DNA of 64,000 bases. Origin: Thermohalobaculum sp039513195. GTDB lineage: Bacteria; Pseudomonadota; Alphaproteobacteria; Rhodobacterales; Rhodobacteraceae. Location of the stretch: NCBI GenBank assembly GCA_039513195.1, contig JBCCRM010000021.1:1-64000 (forward strand), read 5' to 3'. The position numbers and the translations under genes are program-made. Below are positions 8,698-15,298 of the stretch, piece by piece. How positions within the stretch are numbered: the first letter of the stretch is position 1; every line of letters starts with the position of its first letter. The notes beneath the pieces are model-generated. The model was not told where the DNA came from. It worked only from the letters and a program-made list of their open reading frames with translations, and did no database searches.

Positions 8698-9219
8698 GTG
8701 CTGGAGCGCGTGCCTGCAACACCGCCGCGGCCGGATCGGTCCTGGGGCCTCATAAACCGGACGGTGATCGCCGAGGACGGTCCGAATGTGCGGTGCGCGG
8801 CACCCCACCCGGTTCTCCAACTGCTCTCGAAACAAGACCTCTTCGCCTTCGATTGCGACTATTGGCGCATGATCGACGGCGCCTATCGCGGGGACGTTCG
8901 GGTTGTGGCTTGCATCACCAGTGGCGGGGCTAGCGATGATGGCTTCGACCGACTTCGCGTCAGGCCACTCTCCTCGGGGCGGCGGGTTTACAAAGGCAGC
9001 CTGGGCGATCCCGAAACCTTCATCTATATGAGCGAGCCATGCGAGGCGGAGAATAAGAGCGTCCGCTCTGCTGAGCAGGAGGTCTACGAGGCAAAGTGTG
9101 GGGCTGAGCTCCCTCGGTCTCACCTTAAGGCACCAACACAGCCCGCGAGTAAAGCGTGGCATGTCGATGCACTAGAGTTCTTTCCGAAGCTGTCCGCCTG
9201 GGTAGATGCGAACGGGTAG
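8698..9219 (+). CDS. Uncharacterised 173-residue protein between dihydropyrimidinase and ABC ATPase
   Basis: No family is recognised. A GTG start three bases after the dihydropyrimidinase stop gives a soluble protein with FAFDCDYWRMIDGAY and ACITSGGAS segments in the first half. The tail is charged and lower in complexity. The last 14 bases overlap the ATP-binding protein gene, so translation is probably coupled. There is no signal peptide or clear membrane segment. Several Cys residues (about 5) are spread through it. The exact start is uncertain because the N-terminal 20 residues are Pro/Arg rich. Function unknown. Confidence 0.55.
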   Translation: MLERVPATPPRPDRSWGLINRTVIAEDGPNVRCAAPHPVLQLLSKQDLFAFDCDYWRMIDGAYRGDVRVVACITSGGASDDGFDRLRVRPLSSGRRVYKGSLGDPETFIYMSEPCEAENKSVRSAEQEVYEAKCGAELPRSHLKAPTQPASKAWHVDALEFFPKLSAWVDANG

Positions 9220-9994
9220 TGCCGCGATAAGGGCGGCTGGCCTCAATTTGGTTTTCCCGACCAGCGACGGGCCGGTGCATGCGCTCTCGGACGTCAATCT
9301 GGAGGTTGGGCACGGCGAGTTCGTCTCCTTCATCGGCCCGTCAGGCTGCGGCAAGACCACTTTCCTGCGGGTGATCGCGGATCTGGAGCAGCCGACATCT
9401 GGCGAGATCACCGTAAACGGCACGAGCCCCGGCGAGGCCCGTCGGGCCCGTGCCTATGGCTATGTGTTTCAGGCAGCGGGTCTGCTGCCCTGGCGCAGCA
9501 TCGAGAGCAATGTCTGCCTACCGCTAGAGATCATCGGCCTGCGACAGGCGGAACGCCGGGATCGTGCAGCCAAGGTGCTTGATCTGGTCGGGCTCAGTGA
9601 CTTCAAACGCAAGTATCCTTGGCAGCTCTCCGGTGGGATGCAGCAACGGGCTTCCATCGCTCGGGCGCTTGCCTTCGATGCTGACGTGTTGCTGATGGAC
9701 GAGCCGTTCGGGGCACTCGACGAGATCGTGCGGGATCACCTCAACGAGCAGCTTTTGGCGCTCTGGGCGCGGACCGGGAAAACGATTTGCTTTGTCACCC
9801 ATTCGATCCCGGAGGCGGTGTATCTCTCGACCCGGATCGTCGTGATGAGCCCAAGGCCTGGGCGGATCGTCGATGTCATCGACAGTCCGTTACCGCGGGA
9901 ACGACCGCTCGCGATTCGCGAGACGCCCGATTTTCTCTCAGTGGCGGCGCGGGTGCGAGACGGGCTGCGTCAGGGTCACGGCGCCGATGTTTGA
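9206..9994 (+). CDS. ABC transporter ATP-binding protein (nitrate/taurine/NMT1 type)
   Basis: The 262-residue ATPase energises the importer encoded downstream. Walker A is GPSGCGKTT at about residues 44-52, the Q-loop lies near VFQAAGLLPWR, the signature is LSGGMQQR, Walker B is VLLMDEPFGALDE and the switch His is in FVTHSIPEA. The LLPWR and PFGALDE wording is typical of the SsuB/TauB/ThiZ subgroup that works with NMT1-type binding proteins. The gene overlaps the preceding unknown gene. It is separated from the rest of the transporter by about 240 bases carrying a striking inverted-repeat structure. Confidence 0.92.
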   Translation: MRTGSAAIRAAGLNLVFPTSDGPVHALSDVNLEVGHGEFVSFIGPSGCGKTTFLRVIADLEQPTSGEITVNGTSPGEARRARAYGYVFQAAGLLPWRSIESNVCLPLEIIGLRQAERRDRAAKVLDLVGLSDFKRKYPWQLSGGMQQRASIARALAFDADVLLMDEPFGALDEIVRDHLNEQLLALWARTGKTICFVTHSIPEAVYLSTRIVVMSPRPGRIVDVIDSPLPRERPLAIRETPDFLSVAARVRDGLRQGHGADV

Positions 9995-10004
9995 GCGGAG
10001 GCCA

Positions 10005-10087
10005 AGGCGCGCTCCGCTGCTGGCTTGCCAGCAGACTGAGGGTTTCCGACCCTCAGTGCGGGCCGAACGGCCCGCCGGAGCGCGCTT
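10005..10087. other. Perfect four-way-junction inverted-repeat element (three hairpins enclosed by a stem)
   Basis: An outer stem pairs 10005-10016 with 10076-10087 (12 pairs, one of them G-U). It encloses three abutting hairpins: 10017-10034 (8 pairs, TT loop), 10035-10057 (9 pairs, TTCCG loop) and 10058-10075 (8 pairs, AA loop). No base is left unpaired at the junction, and only nine loop bases are unpaired overall. The element begins 10 bases after the ATPase stop, inside the operon. It could be a structured RNA, a mobile palindromic repeat or a DNA cruciform site. No family is recognised. Confidence 0.85.
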
Positions 10088-10233
10088 GCGCGGCTGCACC
10101 GTTCGCCGAGTAGAACGACCCGCCGCCCGGTGCGGCAACGCCGTCGCGCCCTGGTCGGAGAGCAACGAGTGCGATACAGATTTGTGGCAAGGTCGATGGC
10201 AAGCGCTGCCAAAGCGGGCGCGAAGGGGTCGCG

Positions 10234-10482
10234 ATGATTGAGCCTGCACGAAACGGACCGCTTGATCGCTTCCTCCGCGCTTGCGAGCGGACGCTGCGAA
10301 TTTGGGTTTGGCTGCTCGGCGTAGCGATCTTGCTCGCTCTGTTTGGCTTGGTGCCTAGTTTGATAGGCGTTGCTGCGCTCCTCGGCGTCGTCTGGATCCC
10401 GATCCTTCTGCTGATCTTTTGGGGCAGGCTGCTCGACGAGACCCTCCACATGCGATCCGATATGGAGGACGGCCCAAGGTGA
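10234..10482 (+). CDS. Small two-helix membrane protein in the ABC importer operon
   Basis: The 82-residue protein has two hydrophobic segments (about residues 22-42 and 45-66) around a short turn, with charged ends. It starts at ATG after GAAGGGG and ends in a GTGA overlap with the first permease gene, which supports translation. No family is recognised. Position suggests an accessory membrane subunit of the importer or a protein that helps permease assembly; this is inference. Confidence 0.7.
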   Translation: MIEPARNGPLDRFLRACERTLRIWVWLLGVAILLALFGLVPSLIGVAALLGVVWIPILLLIFWGRLLDETLHMRSDMEDGPR

Positions 10483-11342
10483 AGTCCCTCTTGCCGGTGA
10501 CGACCGTCGTCGCGGCCATCTTGGCTCTGTGGTATCTGGGAGCGGTTTTTCTCAACACGCCCTGGGAGCGGGATCAGGCGGCTCGGGCCGGGATCGACGT
10601 GACGACATTGCAGATCGCCGCCGGCACCATGGCGCAGGATAGGCCGGTGCTGCCGGCTCCCCATCAGGTGGCCGTAGAGATCTGGGAGACCACCGTCGAG
10701 AAGCGCATTACCTCGAAGCGGAGCCTGATCTATCACGGCTGGATAACGCTTTCCGCCACCCTGCTCGGCTTTGTGATGGGCACGCTTCTGGGCATCTTCC
10801 TCGCGGTTGGGATCGTCCACAACCGCGCCATGGACCTCTCGGTAATGCCCTGGGTGGTGGCGAGCCAGACGATCCCGATCCTCGCCATTGCCCCGATGAT
10901 CATCGTGGTGCTAAACGCGATCGGCCTCAGCGGACTGTTGCCGAAGGCGCTGATCTCGACCTATCTCTCCTTTTTCCCAGTGGCCGTCGGGATGGTCAAA
11001 GGCTTCCGGAGTCCCGGGACGCAGCAGCGCGACCTGATGGCGACGTTCAACGCCTCGCCATGGCAGACTTTCTGGAAGCTGCGCTGGCCGTCATCGATGC
11101 CGTTTCTCTTCGCGTCAATGAAGATTGCCATCGCCATCAGCATGGTCGGTGCCATCGTAGGCGAGTTGCCGACCGGCGCGGTTGCTGGGCTCGGCGCCCG
11201 GTTGCTCGCCGGCAGCTACTACGGGCAGACCATCCAGATCTGGAGCGCCCTGATCGCGGCTGCGCTGCTCGCCGCCCTGCTGGTCGCCCTGGTAGGGCTG
11301 GCGCAGCGCCTGGTCCTCGGCGCCATGGGCATGCGGGCTTGA
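10479..11342 (+). CDS. ABC transporter permease 1 (binding-protein-dependent, SsuC/TauC type)
   Basis: The 287-residue inner-membrane permease has the usual six-helix domain. The first helix is at residues 7-24, followed by a long periplasmic segment and then the core from about residue 85. The cytoplasmic EAA-type loop lies in the DLMATFNASPWQTFWKLRWP region. The GTG start overlaps the stop of the 82-residue membrane protein. An ATG-less longer frame exists upstream but would overlap that gene extensively. It pairs with the next permease to form a heterodimeric channel, which is unusual because this subgroup is more often homodimeric. Confidence 0.88.
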   Translation: MKSLLPVTTVVAAILALWYLGAVFLNTPWERDQAARAGIDVTTLQIAAGTMAQDRPVLPAPHQVAVEIWETTVEKRITSKRSLIYHGWITLSATLLGFVMGTLLGIFLAVGIVHNRAMDLSVMPWVVASQTIPILAIAPMIIVVLNAIGLSGLLPKALISTYLSFFPVAVGMVKGFRSPGTQQRDLMATFNASPWQTFWKLRWPSSMPFLFASMKIAIAISMVGAIVGELPTGAVAGLGARLLAGSYYGQTIQIWSALIAAALLAALLVALVGLAQRLVLGAMGMRA

Positions 11343-12472
11343 CGGCCCTATTCCGGGCCGCACCGCTCTTGGCCGTTGGCGCTGCTCTGTGCCTTCTGGC
11401 GGTGGTGCTGGGCCCTTTCTACGGTGGTCGGGCGCCCGGCAGCGTCGAGGTTCCCGTCTCCCTGGGGATTGCGGCCCTGGTCAGGCGGCTAGGGTTCGAC
11501 GGATTTGGGCCTCTGCTCATCGGCGTAGGCGTCTTTGGCGGCCTAGCGCAGTGCTTTAACTTGGCGATCGGGGAGAATGCCATCGGCGGGCCGCAGATCT
11601 GGCTGACGCTGTTCGGGCTCTGGCTTTCGGCGTGGGGCGCCGTCGCCTGGGCGTCGAGTGGCAACAATCGAATGCGCGGAAAAGAGGCACCAGAAAGCAC
11701 TGCAAGGCTCCGTCGCTTCCTCTCGTTGCTGATCCCAGTCTTTTTCGGTTTCACGCTGCTGGCCCTGTGGGAGCTTGGCACCCGTGGCCTCGGTGTCTCG
11801 CCGGTGCTGCTGCCATCGCCCTCTGCGATCTGGGCGCGGATCCTGGCCTCGCCCGAGATCTTGTGGGCCGACTTCCTGCAGACCTTCGTAAAGGGCGCGC
11901 TGACCGGCTATGCTATCGGTTGCGGCGCCGGCGTCTTGACCGCCATCGCTATCGACCGCTCGCCCTTCCTGCAGCGGGGACTGCTGCCGGTTGGCAATCT
12001 GGCCGCCGCCTTGCCGATAATCGGCATCGCCCCAATCATGGTCATGTGGTTCGGCTTCGACTGGCCGTCGAAGGCCGCCGTTGTCGCAGTGATGTGCTTC
12101 TTTCCGATGTTGGTCAACACGGTGGAGGGGTTGCGCGCCGCCGATCGCCTGAGCCTCGATCTGATGCGCACGTATGGCGCAGGCTATGGCCAGACCTTGG
12201 CGAAACTGCGCCTGCCAGCGGCGGCCCCCTTCCTGTTCAACGGGCTCAAGATCTGCTCGACCCTGGCCCTAATCGGCGCCATCGTAGCGGAGTTCTTCGG
12301 CACACCCATCGTGGGCATGGGTTTTCGCATATCGACCGAGGTTGGGCGCATGAACCTGGATATGGTGTGGGCCGAGATTGCGATGGCGGCCCTGGTAGGG
12401 TCGGCCTTCTATGGGGTGGTGACGCTGTTGGAGCGGCTTATCACGTTTTGGCATCCATCCGTCAGGAGATAA
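11339..12472 (+). CDS. ABC transporter permease 2 with extra N-terminal membrane domain
   Basis: This 377-residue permease is about 110 residues longer than its relatives. The extension holds about three hydrophobic helices (residues 6-25, 48-68 and 80-102). A charged linker follows, then the normal permease domain from about residue 120, with LMRTYGAGYGQTLAKLRLP as the EAA loop. The start is taken as TTG in a TTGA overlap with permease 1; no nearer ATG or GTG gives the whole N-terminal helix. It belongs to the importer with the upstream ATPase and downstream binding protein. Confidence 0.85.
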   Translation: MTALFRAAPLLAVGAALCLLAVVLGPFYGGRAPGSVEVPVSLGIAALVRRLGFDGFGPLLIGVGVFGGLAQCFNLAIGENAIGGPQIWLTLFGLWLSAWGAVAWASSGNNRMRGKEAPESTARLRRFLSLLIPVFFGFTLLALWELGTRGLGVSPVLLPSPSAIWARILASPEILWADFLQTFVKGALTGYAIGCGAGVLTAIAIDRSPFLQRGLLPVGNLAAALPIIGIAPIMVMWFGFDWPSKAAVVAVMCFFPMLVNTVEGLRAADRLSLDLMRTYGAGYGQTLAKLRLPAAAPFLFNGLKICSTLALIGAIVAEFFGTPIVGMGFRISTEVGRMNLDMVWAEIAMAALVGSAFYGVVTLLERLITFWHPSVRR

Positions 12473-12500
12473 GACGGGGGCCATCAACACGGAGAGAGGT

Positions 12501-13487
12501 ATGAAAACGATCTTTGCCACAGCTCTCGCGGCTGGCCTGGCCTTCGGCACGACGCTGGCCGGTGCGGCCGATAGGGTGGTGCTGCAGCTGAAATGGGTCA
12601 CGCAGGCGCAATTCGCGGGCTATTACGTTGCGGCCGATAAGGGCTTCTATGCTGAGGAAGGTTTGGAAGTCGAGATCAAGCCTGGCGGGCCCGATATCGC
12701 GCCTGCCCAGGTGCTAGCAGGCGGCGGCGCGGATGTGATCCTCGACTGGATGCCCTCCGCGCTCGCCACCCGTGAAAAGGGGCTGCCGGTGGTCAACATC
12801 GCGCAACCGTTCAAATCCTCCGGCATGATGCTGACCTGCCTAAAGGAGACCGGTATCGAAGCACCCGAGGATCTGCGCGACCGCACCCTCGGCGTCTGGT
12901 TTTTTGGGAACGAGTATCCGTTCCTGAGCTGGATGAGCCAGCTCGGTATACCGACGGACGGGTCCGAGGGCGGAGTCACGGTTCTGAAGCAGGGGTTCAA
13001 TGTCGATCCGCTGTTGCAAAAGCAGGCCGACTGCATTTCGACCATGACCTATAACGAGTACTGGCAGGTCATCGATGCTGGGATCGCCCCCGACGAATTG
13101 GTCACCTTCAAATACGAGGATCAGGGTGTCGCAACGCTGGAGGATGGTATCTACGTGCTAGAGACGGCGCTTGAGGACCCAGCCTTTGTCGACAAAATGG
13201 TGCGTTTTGTCCGCGCCTCCATGAAAGGGTGGAAATACGCTGAGGAGAACCCAGACGAGGCCGCTGAGATCGTGCTCGACAATGACGCGACCGGTGCCCA
13301 GACCGATGAGCACCAAAAGCGGATGATGGGTGAGATTGCGAAACTCACCGCTGGCTCGAACGGCGCGCTGGACCCGGCAGACTACGAGCGGACCGTCGAG
13401 ACCTTGATGAAGGGAGGCTCCGACCCCGTAATCACCGCGGCGCCGGAGGGTGCGTGGACCCATCTGATCACCGACAAAGCGCTCTGA
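12501..13487 (+). CDS. NMT1/THI5-like ABC substrate-binding protein
   Basis: The 328-residue periplasmic protein begins with a signal peptide (about residues 1-22, ending LAGAA). It then carries the family start LKWVTQAQFAGYYVAADKG. The family binds pyrimidine-like compounds (hydroxymethylpyrimidine), sulfonates, nitrate or riboflavin precursors. Linked to dihydropyrimidinase and a carbamoyl hydrolase, the ligand is most likely a pyrimidine, dihydropyrimidine or hydantoin. The ATG follows GGAGAGAGG. It is the last gene of the operon; no convincing terminator was seen after it. Confidence 0.92.
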   Translation: MKTIFATALAAGLAFGTTLAGAADRVVLQLKWVTQAQFAGYYVAADKGFYAEEGLEVEIKPGGPDIAPAQVLAGGGADVILDWMPSALATREKGLPVVNIAQPFKSSGMMLTCLKETGIEAPEDLRDRTLGVWFFGNEYPFLSWMSQLGIPTDGSEGGVTVLKQGFNVDPLLQKQADCISTMTYNEYWQVIDAGIAPDELVTFKYEDQGVATLEDGIYVLETALEDPAFVDKMVRFVRASMKGWKYAEENPDEAAEIVLDNDATGAQTDEHQKRMMGEIAKLTAGSNGALDPADYERTVETLMKGGSDPVITAAPEGAWTHLITDKAL

Positions 13488-14142
13488 CTGGCTTCGGAGC
13501 TTGGCCTACCTGGGCATTGATAATGGCGCGGCTGCTCGTGGAGTGGCCACGCCTACTGCCTGATTTCCCGATAAAGTGCCCGCAATGTTTGCATGATTAA
13601 GTTGGTGCTCAATTTTTGCCTAAAAAGCCAATTTTTGTAAAATCTCCTACTAACCTTGCGCAACTCTTTAATTTACTAGGTTTGTTTGTCTACAATCAGG
13701 CTCTCTGTGGCGACGATGGTCTCGCTCTCGTTGCGATGCCATGCCGCTCGGTCGCTATCCTACTTCGTTCGCAGCCGGCAGGTCGAAAAGCCAGACCAGG
13801 CATCGCCGCCTGCCTCTGACGAACTGCGGGAGTTTTCTATACCTTGGGTAGAACGAGAGAAGTTGGAGGCCGCGTCAAGCATGCTCGGGATTTCGATATA
13901 GTCATCGCGCCGCTGCCGACCGGGCTTTGCGATGTCGAGATCGTCTCGCCCGAGGCACAGAGGATGCGATTTCCTGGGCTCTCCACGGGTGCAGTGTGCC
14001 GGATCGGCGACCGGAAACACCGCGCACGGATGCGTCACGCGGCAATTTCAGGCTGGCGCGTGGGAAAGCGCCGCCCCGACGGCTCTGATGCCAGATTGCA
14101 GGGATCTCGCCCTTCCGACGTGTAACGGCCGGCAGGCGGTCC
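13488..14142. other. Intergenic region with AT-rich patch; no supported gene
   Basis: The stretch contains an AT-rich block at about 13590-13700 unlike its GC-rich surroundings, followed by ordinary GC content. Short frames on both strands between 13686 and 14125 overlap each other and lack ribosome sites or known similarity. The composition change marks the edge of an island that includes the SET-domain gene. No terminator hairpin with a T tract was found behind the binding-protein gene. Confidence 0.4.
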
Positions 14143-14394
14143 TCACTCCGATCGATTTGCGGGGAGCTGTGTCGCAGCCGGGTCCAACTGATGCGACGCT
14201 CGAACGGGCGCCAGCCTCGATTCTGGTCGGGTGGCCTCTCCGATGATTGTTAAGATCTGCTCTGCCAGCGGGATCTTGGTTTGCCAGCCACGCATCTCGC
14301 CCTCATTCGTGGCTAAGATCGCTAGCGGTCCGGGATGTTGCGGGTCGCCTTCGCAAATGGCGACGGCGATACGGCGAACGAGCGGATCAGTCAT
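14143..14394 (-). CDS. Small hypothetical protein (83 residues)
   Basis: The frame starts ATG with a good upstream GAGGGG site and encodes MTDPLVRRIAVAICEGDPQ, followed by a helical region and a Pro/Ala-rich tail. It has no signal peptide, membrane helix or recognisable domain. The opening, RRIAVAICEGD, resembles small uncharacterised alphaproteobacterial proteins, but no function can be given. It stands alone on the minus strand between the importer operon and the SET-domain gene. Confidence 0.45.
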   Translation of the reverse strand: MTDPLVRRIAVAICEGDPQHPGPLAILATNEGEMRGWQTKIPLAEQILTIIGEATRPESRLAPVRASHQLDPAATQLPANRSE

Positions 14395-14509
14395 GTCACC
14401 CCTCTGACACGAGTTACTGTGCCTAGACTAGGGGCAGCCGCCAGGGGCCGCAAAGCCAAAGTCGGTCGACTGCGCGTCTTTGGCTCCTCGGCGGTGCTGT
14501 ATGAAATCT

Positions 14510-14526
14510 CAAAATGTCCCATTTTG
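14510..14526. promoter_or_regulatory. 17-bp palindrome upstream of the SET-domain gene
   Basis: CAAAATG-TCC-CATTTTG is a perfect 7-bp inverted repeat with a 3-base centre. It lies about 110 bases upstream of the SET-domain start in AT-rich DNA. Size and symmetry suit a dimeric repressor operator. The binding protein is unknown. Confidence 0.4.
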
Positions 14527-14637
14527 GTAAAAAGAAACAAAAATTCTCGCTTTTTATCAATAAATCATTAACTAAATTCTCATTCAAGTGTCTCTTGCAA
14601 AACAATCCTACAATATCCTGCGAGAGGGAAGACAAGA

Positions 14638-15117
14638 ATGACATGGAATGTGGACGTTCAATTTAAGCGCAGCTCTATTCATGGCACTGGAGTTTACGCC
14701 AATCAACTCATACCTGCTGGAACTAAGGTATGGACATTCGATAAATCAATGAATGTCTGTGAATGTGATGATTTATCGGCGCTCTCTATTGAGAAGCTAC
14801 AATTCGCATTGCACGGTGGATATTTTCACCAGCCATCTGGAAAGTTTATATGGTATGAAGATGGTATGCAATACGTGAATCATGCTGATACTCCTAGTGC
14901 GAATATTGGCATTCGTGAGTGGACAGCGCTTCAGGATGACAATTGTACGGCGCTCCGCGATATCGCTCCGGGAGAGGAATTGCTGGAGGACTACAGCTTC
15001 TGGTCGATCTTCAGCCTGGATCAGGATCACTGGCTCCGGTTGATTTACGAGGAGTTTTGCCCTGGGCACTATGCCTTCCTGCAGGACCTGCATTTCCAGA
15101 CGAGGAAAGCCGCCTGA
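14638..15117 (+). CDS. SET-domain protein (lysine methyltransferase-like)
   Basis: The 159-residue protein is essentially one SET domain. It has the opening SSIHGTGVYANQLIPAG, the SAM/substrate core YVNHADTPSANIG (NH motif) and RDIAPGEELLEDYSF. These correspond to the GxG, NHS and GEELxxDY motifs of eukaryotic protein lysine methyltransferases. No pre-SET cysteines are present. The start follows GAGAGGGAAG. The first third of the gene and its upstream region are AT-richer than neighbours, suggesting recent acquisition. Bacterial stand-alone SET proteins are known, but targets are mostly unidentified. It is flanked by hairpins and seems to form its own unit. Confidence 0.85.
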   Translation: MTWNVDVQFKRSSIHGTGVYANQLIPAGTKVWTFDKSMNVCECDDLSALSIEKLQFALHGGYFHQPSGKFIWYEDGMQYVNHADTPSANIGIREWTALQDDNCTALRDIAPGEELLEDYSFWSIFSLDQDHWLRLIYEEFCPGHYAFLQDLHFQTRKAA

Positions 15118-15135
15118 CGACGGTCGGAGACTTTG

Positions 15136-15175
15136 CGGGCGGGAGCATGGCTATGCATTGGCCATGACCCGCCCG
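15136..15175 (+). terminator. Strong hairpin after the SET-domain gene
   Basis: An 8-bp outer stem (15136-15143 with 15168-15175) encloses a second 6-bp stem CATGGC/GCCATG (15146-15151 with 15161-15166). It begins 18 bases after the stop. No T tract follows, so it may end transcription weakly or stabilise the 3' end. Confidence 0.45.
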
Positions 15176-15229
15176 GCCAAAACGGAGCACGCGCGCTTGT
15201 CGCGGCGCAGTGAGATCCGACGGGCGTCG

Positions 15230-15245
15230 TTAATACTCTGTTAAC
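15230..15245 (+). promoter_or_regulatory. CtrA-type binding site (TTAA-N7-TTAAC)
   Basis: TTAA, seven bases, then TTAAC is a perfect match to the full CtrA recognition pattern of alphaproteobacteria. A second pair of TTAA boxes spaced by six bases lies at 15260-15273. Both sit within 70 bases of the histidine-kinase start, where a promoter is expected. Confidence 0.6.
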
Positions 15246-15298
15246 CTTCTCCGCCATACTTAACGAAACTTAAAGGTAGCGGCCTGGGGTGGGGCGTG

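Noticed and set aside
7339..9162. A 607-codon open frame antisense to dihydropyrimidinase
   Set aside because: It runs opposite a gene with all catalytic motifs, has no family similarity and is explained by high GC content. Similar long antisense frames at 3056-4216, 5871-6851, 28635-29732 and 45221-46330 were dropped for the same reason.
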